Below, piece by piece: positions 1 through 12,100 of a stretch of DNA of 64,000 nt; position 1 is the first letter of the stretch; every line of letters begins with the position of its first letter. The notes beneath the pieces are model-generated. The model was not told where the DNA came from. It searched no databases and saw nothing but the letters and a program-made list of their open reading frames with translations. The stretch comes from Stenopsyche tienmushanensis (Eukaryota; Arthropoda; Insecta; Trichoptera; Stenopsychidae), in NCBI GenBank assembly GCA_008973525.1, contig WACJ01000252.1:310001-374000 (forward strand). Reading direction: 5' to 3'. The position numbers and the translations under genes are program-made.

Positions 1-654
1 TTATTTACATTGACGTTTATTGTTACATTGAGTCGTGACCACTCGCTGATTCAAATTCGCGCATTCCGAAGATGATAATTCTGGTGGAATTTGCTTTAGG
101 GGCATCAATTGTTTGCGTTTTATACGCATATATAGCGCCAAAGATCGAATGGCCATTTGACGTCGCCGCCGCGCGAGATAACCGTGCCCTAAAATCGCTC
201 ATGCGGAATGTCCATCGAGGCATGTCGTCAGTATCCATGTCATCTAGTCACATAAGAAGTTGCGCTTAATGGGCGGATTCCACGAGCGTGGTTTCTTATG
301 CATGGTTTACTAGCATGCCGAATACCTCAGTGTAGTGATCACACTTTTAGGCCAACGATCATTTGTGAGACAACTTTTCAACACTAAATAATGTGTGGAC
401 GTTTTCTTCCTCCATTTAAATACGATTCAACAAGTTATATAACTTTAAAATATATTACTACCTATTCATTAAAACAATTCAAACACATATGAGGACAATA
501 TCTTGCGACCCTTTTTACATTTTTTCTTCGCTTCGTGGAGATTGAGAATTTGTTAGTCAGTCAAACAGTCTCCAGCGAATCCAACGTCTCATTGGTACGT
601 ATTTCTACGATTTACAAATGTTAACTTTACGAACGTCTTTCCATAATGCCTTCC

Positions 655-1020
655 AGATGACAACTGTCTAAATATCTTTCGAGATCGACCTCGAAACTTG
701 CATTTCTACCCTTGTCTATTCGCACTTGTTTATCTTCACTTTTTTTGTTGTTAATTTGACTAATGACCAAGTCAAGCTTATCGATCTAAGATAAAACAAC
801 ACCTGAAAGAAGATGCGACTGTCGAATTTGGGCCCCGTGAGAAACAACACCGATTCATGTGGCGCCGGGGCAACCATCCATGGTGATTTTCCATACACTA
901 CTAAATAATTGACAATAAATTTGACAGATGTTGTTTTAAAAACAAAGACCATATATATTTTTATCAGTTTTCTATCTTTAGATAATAATAGTAGATGTCG
1001 TATTGTATAGTGTCGATGCA
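655..1020 (-). mobile_element. Tc1/mariner-type remnant
   Basis: About 50 bases near 890-940, read on the minus strand, match the 5' internal part of the transposon remnant at 11545-11600; both can be translated with a KFIVNY...VYGKSPW segment. The stretch at 655-727 also resembles 3822-3882 beside another mariner remnant. No intact transposase or paired terminal repeats were found, so this is an old fragment. The family assignment rests on these internal similarities only. The first 650 bases hold no gene I can support. Confidence 0.4.
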
Positions 1021-1036
1021 ACGTGCTAGCAAATGA

Positions 1037-1330
1037 ATGGAGATTCTGGTACGGAGCGGATGTGTGGCAATAATAATAAAGCTAGTTGCGAGACCGCGTG
1101 GGATCGTCGATTCGGAGCGCTACGGGGGCGCCGCCTTCGGGCCGCGCCCCCGCTCCTTCCCCGGAGCCGCAGGGGTGTGCCCCCTCTGCGGCCTCGGCCT
1201 GTCGCTCGTGACCCACTTCGGGGGTTCGCCCACGCTCCTGCACCACGTGCTCGCTACCTTTTACCGGGAAACGCTCCACTGTGGAATGTGCATTTCAATC
1301 GCAGATCGATGCACAATTCAAATAAAATGA
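1037..1330 (+). CDS. unassigned exon, zinc-binding-like, high GC3
   Basis: This open stretch lies in an AT-rich area but has a strong coding signature: from about 1100 to 1290 nearly every codon ends in G or C. It reads through Gly/Pro/Arg-rich sequence into CPLCGLGLSLVTHF, then a His-His pair and a later CGMC, ending at a stop near 1330. The spacing C-x2-C ... HH ... C-x2-C suggests a zinc-binding fold, but I do not recognise the family. The upstream boundary is uncertain; a 3' exon of a gene lying to the left is the simplest reading. The first ATG in this frame, at 1037, sits in AT-rich sequence and is probably not the true start. The opposite strand also shows an Arg/Gly-rich frame, which I take as its shadow. 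Confidence 0.4.
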   Translation: MEILVRSGCVAIIIKLVARPRGIVDSERYGGAAFGPRPRSFPGAAGVCPLCGLGLSLVTHFGGSPTLLHHVLATFYRETLHCGMCISIADRCTIQIK

Positions 1331-2978
1331 CATCGTTCGGGAACCGTCGACCCTGAACTCGACCTTCGCCGGGATAAACTGCGTATCGCAGATCTTCCTC
1401 CTCCGTCGTCCGTAACCCGATGGATCCTCATCGTTCCGATGGAGCTGCTTTGAATAAATGCAAAATAGATGTCCATTTCGCAATGCCGATTTCTCCCCGC
1501 GTAATGCTCAGGTGAGATCCCGGCGCTCGAGAAAAAGGAAAAGTGGGCCGGGAGGTCAACGCTTGAGTCGCAGGAATCAATTCTGCGGATGCACTTCGCT
1601 CTTCGATCGCCGTCTGCGGTGGAAGCTTCTCAGAAGTGCAACGGACAAGTCGATAATTGAGTTCGCGTGCAACACGTCATTTCGTCGATAATTGCCAGTC
1701 GTCGGAATATGCAGAACGCGAGCGAAGCTCTGCACAATGAAACCGCAACACACCTGCTCTCTGCCGTATCTGCTCTTCTTTTGTCCATTCAGCAGAACGC
1801 GGATCGATATACAACAACTGCTTTATTACGAGCACTCTTCCCCTTTTCGCTATTTGTGTGGCGGCCACATGTCGCACCGATTCATCGCTCGGGCGCTCGT
1901 CTCCATTCATTCGAATGTCGTGCGATTATGGTAATGTCGGGAGCTGAAGCTGCGCAGGGCGAGGAAGATCCCTAGGAAACGGCGCACACGCTCGCTTCCT
2001 GGCCGCTCTCGCCCCCTTATTCATCGATTTAATGAGCGGCCCGGGTCTGCTCCCCCCGGTTTTGCACCCTCTTTCGCCGCTTCCCTCCCCTGTGCCGTTT
2101 TACTCTCACTTTAACCCCGTTGAAAATGCGAGCAGTTTTGCCACCCGCTTCGCCCCTCGGTCACAACGGCAGCCCCGGCCTAGTAGTATATTTAGGTCGA
2201 GCCGGGACATTGCACTAAATACATACACGCTCCATATTTATTTACATTCATGATGATGGACAAACGCCCCGATTAAATCGCACGCCAGCTTTCAGCAGCG
2301 GCGGATCGATACCGACAGACCTACAGACGGTCCCGACTCCGCATACTAGACTTTTATTGCGTGCGGCGTCCCGCTCGAGGTCGCCGTAAGGACATAGACG
2401 CTTTTTGGGACTCTCGCAAAAAAATGGCCAAAATCGCAAGAAACGATTTCACCGGTTTCGCTCGAGGCGGCGAATAACTTTGGTCCTTTTTTGGTCCGAA
2501 AGCCCTAAAGACTGCGGGTCACTCACATGTAAAGGTCGTCCCTTCGCTCACCGTCCGGTCGATCGATTTCGCGGAGGATTCGCGCCGATAGACGCGTCGG
2601 CCCGAAATTAATTTTGTCGCAAAGTTGCAACCCGCGACCCCATTAGAATGCACAATAGTGCAGCGGCAACGTCGGCGAATGCAATAGCGCTTCGTGCTAT
2701 TGCCGGTATTGAGTAAGACAATCAGACCTCTCTCTTCGGTGCAACGTACTGCACTTCGCACACACGCGCAGATCCAAATCCAGATAGCGATCGTGCCGCG
2801 AGAATCGATCGCCTTCTATCCGGAAAAATGCATTGTCCCCCTTGTAGCGCGATCGAACACTCGGAAGACGCTTCCTTGCGCGTACAATGCATTTTCGGAT
2901 GCACTGGTCTGTTCCTGAAAGCTAACTGTCAAAATCATAGCAATGCGATCTTCTCCAGAACGTATCCTCCGCGATTAA
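1331..2978. other. CpG-rich noncoding block
   Basis: This stretch is much richer in CG dinucleotides than its surroundings, especially 1380-1660, 1900-2200 and 2260-2720. It has several short frames on both strands but none with a domain I recognise. A short perfect hairpin sits at 2681-2703 (GCAATAGC, 7-base loop, GCTATTGC). It may be a 3' UTR or regulatory CpG island of the preceding exon's gene, or a promoter region; the sequence does not decide. Confidence 0.4.
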
Positions 2979-3185
2979 CGGGGGTTACCTGTACTCAGTC
3001 AGCGTATCTTTAGAAGCACTCTAGGCAATCATCGTTTTCCGTTATATCCACGGTTGCCTTGATACATCCTCATTTATTCCCATGTCTTGTGTACAAATAT
3101 TAGACCGACTTGTAAAGCATCATCCAAACGTGACGGCAAGGTGTTTTCTCGAGTTGTGTGGTATGTAGCACATTCAATTGAAATA
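2979..3185. repeat. dispersed repeat, copy 1 of a local pair
   Basis: This segment begins near TACCTGTACTCAGTCAGCG and runs to about ATGTAGCAC. It matches 4288-4485 closely over some 190 bases, in the same orientation and with scattered substitutions. It lies directly beside the mariner remnant at 3190-3800, so it may be the outer end of that element or an older repeat it landed in. Confidence 0.7.
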
Positions 3186-3189
3186 CTGA

Positions 3190-3800
3190 AATCTGTTATA
3201 TCACCTTTCTGCATCTCGCCGGAAGCCTCATAATGCCTTCTTGCCAAAATTTCCCAGGTTTATTGGAAAAATATCGCTAATATGGCAGTCTGTTCGCTAA
3301 TTCTGGCCGTGTTCTGGCAATTGCATCCTTTAGATTGTCTAATTGGAAACAATATTTTGTTGAATTGATCGTTTCACCTTGCTGAAGTAGCTCATAATAA
3401 ACTACCCCCTTTCAGTCCCACCAAATGCATAGCAAAACTTTTTTTTGGATATAGGCCAGGTTTAGCTACAGTTGAAGCTTCTGTACCCTTGGTCCAAGAC
3501 CGTTTACGTTGGATATTCTCATAGAGTATCCAACTTTCATCTCCAGTGACAAGTCTCTTCAAAAAAAGGTTTGCTATTATGTCGCTGGAGAAGAAGATCG
3601 CACGTTGAAATACGCTGAAGTTTATTTGACTCAGTCGATTCATGAGGAAGCCACACATCTGAACGATTGATGTAGCCCAATTTTGTCAGATGATTATGGA
3701 CGGACGTTCGTGGAATTTCTAACTTGTCAGCTATTTCGCGAACAGTATATCGCGGGTTTTCTTCAACTACGGCTATGATTAGATCTGTGTTTATAATGTT
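3190..3800 (-). mobile_element. mariner transposase pseudogene
   Basis: On the minus strand, pieces of a mariner (DD34D-type) transposase can be followed in order. There is a helix-turn-helix-like part at about 3710-3800, then a VTGDESW...Y.N..RKRSW block with TVAKPGLYPKK at 3400-3560, then a degraded C-terminal part down to about 3190. The reading frame shifts near 3590 and has several stops, so the gene is dead. VTGDE carries the first catalytic Asp in this family. The remainder up to 4287 shows nothing clear. Confidence 0.75.
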
Positions 3801-4287
3801 TGATTAGTTTCTGTATCTTCAGATGATAACTATCTAAATATCTTTCCTACCCTTGTATGTTCGCATTAGTATATCTTTTGGATAATTAACACCGATTCAC
3901 GGTTGGCGACGAGAGTGTTAAAGATGTAAAACACAGACTTGTGTCCGAATTCCAACGATTCAGAAAGAGCGTTGAGCGTAGAGAGAAACAAAGACGAAGA
4001 ATATCATGCGTACATCGTATAATTGTATAGATCGTTAACCCAAATTTATCGACGAATATATGTAAATGATATAATGAATCGATTTCAAGCGTATTGTTTA
4101 TGTTTACGTAAATAAATTACCGAATATTGTGTGCTATCGATGGTGTTTATTAATTTATGTACAAGCTTCATACACGCTGCGACGGTCCTTACAGATAAAT
4201 AGATTTTTACGTATGATAAGCGGCGGACATACAAATGTAGCATCTAAGTTTATGATTATTTTAAATTAACTCACTACTCAAAAGGTT

Positions 4288-4485
4288 AACGGGGGCTACC
4301 TGTACTCAGTCAGCGTATCTTCAGAAGCGCTCTGAGCAATCATCGTTTTCCGTTATATCCAAGGTTGCCTCGATACATCCTCATTTTATTCCCACGTCTT
4401 GCGTACAAATATTAGACCGATTGTAAAGGATCATCTAAATGTTTTTTCGAGTTGTGTGACATGTAGCACCGTCTTGCTGGAGACA
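4288..4485. repeat. dispersed repeat, copy 2 of a local pair
   Basis: Same sequence as 2979-3185 with point differences and small indels. The match fades around 4480 after GACATGTAGCACC. The two copies flank the mariner remnant in direct orientation, about 1.3 kb apart. Confidence 0.7.
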
Positions 4486-4739
4486 GACATCAAACACATC
4501 AATATGATTCAATTTTAGATGACCTTTATATCCTCATTCGGACAATCCTGAATATGCTCGGACATAGTAAACACTGTAGATGCTTTATTCGTATGTCCGC
4601 CGTCTTCAGACGTCGCGTGTCTTCAGTTTTAGTAACAAAATAATGCATTTGCTTGAAATCGATACATTTGGGTGGATCCGATAGCGTTTCAAATAGAATG
4701 GCTTTCTACTATTTATTTGGATACTAAGATGACCTCATA

Positions 4740-4930
4740 ACCATGAATATTTAGGCGTGTAGGGGTACATTTACAGAATGACCTTGTCATCGTTGTTCGA
4801 GTGTACTATGATACTCAAAACATTGTCTCTGTCTCCGATTCACTTATCTCCGCACTCGATGTGCAAAAATGCTCTTTCTTTAACACACGAACGCACATAT
4901 GCGATATTACTCATCAACGGATTAAACACA
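4740..4930. repeat. dispersed repeat family, copy A
   Basis: This segment shares a long, interrupted match with 40415-40610, for example GCACTC.ATGTGCAA.AATGCTCTTT and CGCA.ATATGCG. It also has a shorter match with 56215-56290. No coding capacity or terminal repeats were seen. It is probably a non-autonomous transposon or SINE-like family. Confidence 0.55.
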
Positions 4931-6194
4931 TTTAAAAAATCCTAAATTACTAAGAGCTGAACTGCACAAATTGCAACAATATCATCAGTGCAATATGCAC
5001 ATGATTGAAATGCATGTATGGCATGGTATTGTCCTATTCTATGATCTCCCTCCTATATTCACCCCCTCAAAATTAGAAAACATCAAGTAACCTGATCGAG
5101 ACGATCAATCAGAAGTATTAAAAATTCCAATCTTTAAAACAAAAGTTCAGGAATTGTCATATTATACCACGACGCTTGTTTTGGGATCGTCTTCTTTATT
5201 TGTTGTTTTAACTAACTAGTCGATTAATGCGATGGCTTATTCTCAAAGTCGTATTTTTGTAAGTCATCCAATATTTTAATGAGTGAAATTGCTATTTTTT
5301 CCACCGAGAAGAACTCGTATAACGTGCCATTTTCACATAACAGCAATTTTGGGACATGTAGGATCAACATGTGCACCCCGACACAATTCAGACATCAAAG
5401 AGCGAAACGTGATATTTTTCACGAATAACTACCCAAGCAGAATCACCACAACAAATTCTCATTAATATGTTTTTAATTATGAAGAAGTCCACCCAGGGAA
5501 TAGTAAAAAGTTAATGGATGCCCGCCAGCGGTGCATTAGCTACGTATAATAGTGTACATTTTTTGTCCACTTCCTTCGACTCACCTGTTAAGTCTGCTTC
5601 TCGCAGATCACCTGTTTTATTTTTCGATTATAGTTTTCGAAATTTATCGAAAGCAGGTGCTGTGCATCAAGTGTGCTTACCTGTCGACTCGTTTCCTCGA
5701 TAATTTTCCTACATAATAGGGAGCTGGACGTTTTTATAAGGAGCGACGATACGCGTCGTCTCGTATCCAATTAGTGACATGTGTGGGGTTAAAATATTGA
5801 AATGCAAGATGAATGACGTGTGCGCTCAAATTTGTAGTAATACGAATGCCTTTTTTATTCCAGCTCAGCTGTTGTTCTTTTAACCCTAGCTAAGATGCGA
5901 TATATCGTCGATCGTTAATCTTATATTGGCGCAATCAAACAAATGAATAGGAAGATTGCAAACACATTTACTCCATAGCAGCCAAAGAGCTAATAGAATA
6001 ACAGCTGAGTTCATATAGGCGAAGGACTGCGAAAGAAGTGCGACAATTGGTCAAGCAAGGAGTAGCTACATGACTTCTTGTAGTCCTTCGACTGTATTAT
6101 TATTATTTGAAAGGATGATGAATGATCGTAGTGTTTGACGTGAGATGAGTAAGATTTAGAGGAAGTATTAAATCGATGAACATTGGGCATGCAG
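4931..6194. other. upstream intron or intergenic, no clear gene
   Basis: AT-rich sequence without recognisable coding. The missing upstream exon of Utx should encode the end of a TPR repeat and finish in TG, the first two bases of a Trp codon; I could not find it here. An imperfect inverted repeat lies at 6020-6090: 9-bp outer arms CGAAGGACT/AGTCCTTCG and a 7-bp inner stem AAGAAGT/ACTTCTT. Confidence 0.4.
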
Positions 6195-9100
6195 GTCGAT
6201 CAAGGCGTTTCAGCAGCTGCTATACTGCTGGCCAGCATTCGCACGTGCCGCCGAAGTGCAGCTGCGTTTAGGGCTGATGTTCAAGTCGTTGGGGCATTGG
6301 GGATCTGCCGCCAAGCACCTGCAGCTCGCACTCTTAGACTCCTCCGACACCACCTTCACCAAACTAGATGGTTCGTTAAGCGTTATTGCCTCGTCATACA
6401 TTCCACTCTTTCCAACCGGAAACGGGTTATTCTAATCACCCTCCTTTAAATAGCTATAACCACCAACTTTTCTACTCCTCGGGGTCGCTGAACTTAGCTA
6501 TCCTTACTTCGCGTTGCCTTTCCGTAACTTTGACCCGATAATAAACTTACTTGACTCATATCAATGCTCAATTTAATTATATTTTTCCTATAAAGAAAAG
6601 CATATAACGAGGGAGAAAATGTAAAAGATTCGATTCGTTTTCGACCTTTTAAGATACAAATCATCGCTAGACTACTAGGCACTCCAACCGTGAAATAGTT
6701 AAATAACTAATATACCAAGAGCTAGCAGCATAAATTGAAGATCATCTAACATATGTGAATATGTTAATAGTTGTGTTCTGGCGTGCTTCCTGACTATCAT
6801 TATGACAGTCTGGCGACTGAGTACCGTTAGGTTTGAACCAGTCTGGTACTCTCTTAACAAGCTGGTAATAATCTGGCAACCCCCTCCCCTCCCAAACCCA
6901 GCGGCAATCAGTCGCCAGACTATAGTTGGAAAGAAAAAGAAAGAAGACAATGTCCTGATTCTTGAGACAACTCTTATCTTCTTGCTTCTTATCATATAAC
7001 TTGACATATTGTTGAACAGAAGAAACCACAGCCGAAATGGAAGAAGGATTTTTATTTTGCCAGCCAGTCTACTATTTGTTGTATTCTTTTCATAAAGAAG
7101 AAGATTTATCCTGGAATCAATGTTACAGCATCTGTACTGATGGTACGTCAATGCTTCCGTGCAAGAATAAAAGAAGTTAATCTGCAGTCAAAATTGTTTC
7201 ATTGCCTTCACCATAGGGAAAATCTTAGAGAAAAATTGAAACTGTGGAGAAAGAAAGAAAAGAAAATAAGGTAGCATCCTTTCCGATACCAACATGCTTG
7301 TGAATGCCAGCAGAGCTTAAAAATGTAATAATTATAAATAAATATATAAAGCTGCACTTCCGTTATGAGACCTAAGATAAGAAGCCAACTACAACCAGAG
7401 GGATGCTGCCTTTCAAAGTTGCTGCTTAAATGCTATTTATGTCTTTCTGAAATTACTATTATATTTTCATTGTTTATGTAATAAAAATAATATTGAACGT
7501 CTGCGTTTTGTTTCATTGCACTGTTCCATAACTCCAAAAAATATCCACGGGTCGTGCAAGTCTTTCTCTTAGTATTTATTGGGCCGCGAATAAAACTCAT
7601 TGTCTTTAAAAATAGCGTGAAAAATAGCTACAAAAACACATTTAAAATATTTACCGACCCTTCCGACCTCCTCTTCTAAATATCACATTTTTAAATTAAT
7701 TGAATAATTAATTGTAACTTAAATATTTTCAGTGAGGTTCCATCTTGCACATACATATGAGATACAAGGACGTAGCAAAGCTGCGAGGGATGCTTATGAG
7801 GCTCTTCTCAAAGAGACCAATCTTACCACTTCTTTGAAGGCGGATATATGTCGGCAGTTAGGTAAGTAATTTTATTGTGATCATTCAGCAAATGTATTGA
7901 TTAAGACATGGAATAAAATGTGATTCAATTTTTCTAGGATGGCTCTATCAGTGTGTATCTGGGCTAGGTGAGCGTCAATTACGCGAGCGGACTGCCGTAG
8001 GCTATCTGCAGCGGTCAGTGGGTGAAGAGCCAGCCAGCGGCCAAGGGCTCTACCTACTGGGCCGCTGCTTTGCTGCGCAGGGCAAAGTACATGACGCTTT
8101 CGTGGCATATAGAAATTCCGTCGAAAAGTCAGAAGGCAACGCGGATACATGGTGCTCCATCGGGTAAAATTGAATTTCACATTCGAATCAAATACACTAT
8201 TCGGCGATGTAATGATTAATATTTTTGTTTTATTTTTAAAGAGTACTATATCAGCAGCAAAACCAGCCTATGGATGCACTGCAGGCGTACATATGTGCGG
8301 TGCAGCTAGACAAGTGTCATTCGGCGGCGTGGACTAATCTCGGCATACTATATGAGAGCTGTCTGATGGCGCGAGATGCATTCGCCTGTTACCTAAACGG
8401 TTCACCTACTCAATTGGGCAAATCTCATCGAGGCGGCCAAGTCGCACAGAGAATCAATTTTCTTAAGGGGCATTTAGCGCAGGCACCGATGCCTTCCATT
8501 ACTAGCAAGTGAGTCCTGACAGAGTCATATTTTAACGTATGCGGATTTATGTATTCAAAACTCTTTCGATAGTACTTTGCTTCTCTCTATGCTCTACCGT
8601 TATTTCCATAAGATGCTTCAGTAGATTCTGTTCCCAATTGATTTTCAAATGAATTGACCAGTGGAATATTCTTAGTGTTTGTATATTTTTTCCCGTAGAG
8701 TATTCATCGACTCTAAAGTTGGTTATTGAGATATTTTGTATCATGAAATGGAAACACCGATAAATATTAAGTAGTGATTTAAATACATTTGTACCGTGAG
8801 GACTTTTTCATTCATATTAACGTTAAATCTCACATCTCTTCATGCAGCCGAAGATTGATATGAACAAAGTAACAAGGAAAAAGGTTAGTTTAATTATAAA
8901 TGTTAATGATTGAGCGATATATCTGAAACATTTGTAATTAATAGCTACCTAAAATGGAATAAAGAAAAATGATATAGCAATCTATTGAATACTTTACACT
9001 ATTATAGCATACTTTTACATAAATTTATCATTGAAAACTCACAATATATAATCAATTAGACTCTTACTTCTAATGATTGATGGTTTGATTAGATTTTTAG

Positions 9101-12100
9101 ATATTCTTCACAATGTTATAAATCATTCGTTGTTAGTTAAATTTATTATTCCATTTATAAATGTGTAACATATTTTTATTTTGTAGTTTTTATAGTTCAG
9201 GTTTTCATACATTATATTATATTTTTTTATTGAACGTTGCTTACTATTGTTGTAGAAGGCGACAACTTCCTTCAATTGAAGAGGCATGGAATCTTCCTAT
9301 ATCTGCAGAAATGTCTTCAAGGCATCCAAAACCTCATCAGGTATATATATATTAGATGTACTCAGATAAAAGGGCGTTTTTATAAGTGAAATTCATTTTT
9401 TTATGACAAATTTATTTACAAAGATTATTCTACAAAATAATCACCATCAATATTTAAAACCTTCCTATATATATTAGGCTAAGTTTTTATTATTTTATAC
9501 TAGCCGATACCCAGCGCGTTGCTGCCACAGAAGTAATAATTCTAAAAATATCGTTTGTTTGTTTTATTATAAAAAATATGAACAAACTTGAAAAATTGAT
9601 TTTTATATATTAGACTATGTCTATGTTACTCGTGGAATCTTAAGCAATAAGTGGACGAAGTTTTATCGCAATCCGATTAACGATATGGCAGCGCATTTCG
9701 AACGAACGAAACCCAATTCATTTTTATATATTAGATAAGAAAAATTAGGTGGTTTCGATTTCAAATAGTCCATGAGACTGTTGTTGATATCATTAAATCT
9801 ATTTATTTTTTCCATCTAAAAATCTCTGTAAGGGACGAAATAAATGGTAATCAGATGGTGCCAAGCCCGGTGATTATGGGGGATGCTAATCCGTTAAAGT
9901 GCGTTAAATTTATTGTGAGGCCGCGCGTTGATGTTTTATGGAGGTATGCCGTGTGACAGTTAATTAAAGCAGGCCTCTTTTTCCAATTCATTTTGCATTC
10001 TTTCCAGTTAACCGCAGTATTTTTCAACTTTGATTATTTCTCCGGATTTCAGCAATCCAAAATATATTATGAATATCCCGCTAAACAGACAATAGGACCT
10101 TTTTCGTAATAAGACCTGATTTAAGGGTTGTTTTTGATACCTGCTGTGCCGATAGCCTTTTTTCCGGGGTCTTCAGGGGTCCGCCGCCTACATAAGCTTA
10201 AGAACCGCCGATTTAGGGTTAAAACATGCATATTGTAACAATTATAGATTTAAATTTTATAAAATTACCGCGAAAAAATGTAAATAATTTAAGCAACCAC
10301 ATGGTTTCACACAATCTCTTAAATAGGTAATGTTTTGAATAAAAACAGGATATGACTATTATTATCATCAATGGGTATAAAATATGTTAAATCACTCAAT
10401 GAATTTGTGGTTTTGTGTAAAACCAATATTATTTTGTAAAATTCTAATTATATTTTGTCGTTTCAATAGTCGGGGGCTGGAGCCCCACCTCCTTATCCAG
10501 TGAAACGAGCAAGAGGAGAAACTGGAAATGCGCCTGGACCGGTACCTGTTACCCCTACTACCCCAACTCCTCCTCAACTTACGCCACAACAGATGCAAGT
10601 GTTACAGCATCTTCAACAGAATATTAACCACCTTACGCCACCCCAATTGGTAAATTTTGGATATAATTAAAAATGTTAAAAACTAACTTTAATATTTTTA
10701 GTTTATCATGTTTCATAGATTCATGTTTTACTAATGAGATTGGTTTTCTTTTATTATCAGCAATTATTTCAGCAGCTAGTGGGACAGTATCGGAGTATGC
10801 AGCAAGCTAGGGTTAAAGGACACCAACAACCACAACAACCGCAGCTGCCACAACCACAGCAGCCACAACAACACCAACCACAAAATATGTTATTACAAAC
10901 GCCCACCGTCACTTCAACTCAAAACATTGTATGTAGCAATAATATTGAACTGCAATTTAAATATAATAATGGACTTCCGGTCGATAATACTAAATCAATT
11001 GATTTTATTTCAGGACGTAAAACCGAGCATACAAGATCTAGCGAATGAAAATGTTTTGACTGAATCCTTAGCCGATGATCTATTAAAGCATCTCACTCAA
11101 GATACGGCTTGTCCTATTAAACAAGAAATAGTGCAAGGTTAGCGTATAAATATTTTTGATCGTCGTTAAAATATAAATATTGCATGTATCTTAATTAAAC
11201 ATTTTTCTGTGCAGATGGGAGTAGCTCTGTTGATATTAAACCTCAAGTAAAACTAGAAAAAAATGAATGTCTACAAGTCTCGGCGGCGAGTCTTAATTTG
11301 TTACCGAGAGGAAAAGAACCAGTAGTAAAATTAGAACCCCTAAAACAAGACGCATTAAAAATACAGGAATATACGTTGAACATGACAGCAAAACAAGTTG
11401 TTCAAGCTAGCAAGTAAGCTTAATTCTTTAAATTTATTTAACTAATTACACAATGCATTTTAACTTTGAAAAACATGTAATTATGCAACGTTTCAAGATG
11501 AGTCTTTCAATAGGGACGCTTGAAATTTGTTAGTTTATAGTGGCCAAACAATGTCTATCAAATTTATTGTGAACTATTCAGAAGTGTATGGCAAATCACC
11601 ATGGAAGTTCTGGATGAATCATCGGTTTGGGTCCCATTACGTACCTCCGTGTCCGCACTGTGACCAGTTTACACCAGTCTTCACAGACATACACTTATAA
11701 TCCAAAAAATACGCACCAGGCGTAAAAGTCAATGAATCAGGGGGTGTTGTTGGGAACGTTTTCCTGCTCCACTGTGGCTGCTGCAATATTTGCAGGGAAT
11801 GGTTTGGAAAATTAGCTGCCAATTTTGGAAGGAGTTAGTTTAGTCCGGAAATTAAATGTCTATTATTAAGTCCAGATGCCATATAGTTGTTTATAAGTTT
11901 CTACATTTAACAGCAATTGAAGAAGTAGACTACGGAATTATTTTCCGAAAAGCAAAAGGAAAAAAGCAAAGCCACGGTGTACATTTAAACGTCGTTATAT
12001 TTCACATCTCAATTGAGCGTCCTTATTAAAAGACCTTGTATAATTATGAGATCATGGAATAATATGCATATGTACGTGCTACCATGCCGAAGAGATAAAA

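Noticed and set aside
72..269. Overlapping 65- and 71-codon frames on both strands at the window start
   Set aside because: No recognisable motif, no splice signals supporting either, and codon use typical of background.
8850..8883. Possible extra Utx exon reading [12 protein letters not shown] between the exons ending 8508 and starting 9256
   Set aside because: Its acceptor would not keep phase with the preceding exon, while joining 8508 directly to 9256 gives the conserved [10 protein letters not shown] segment.
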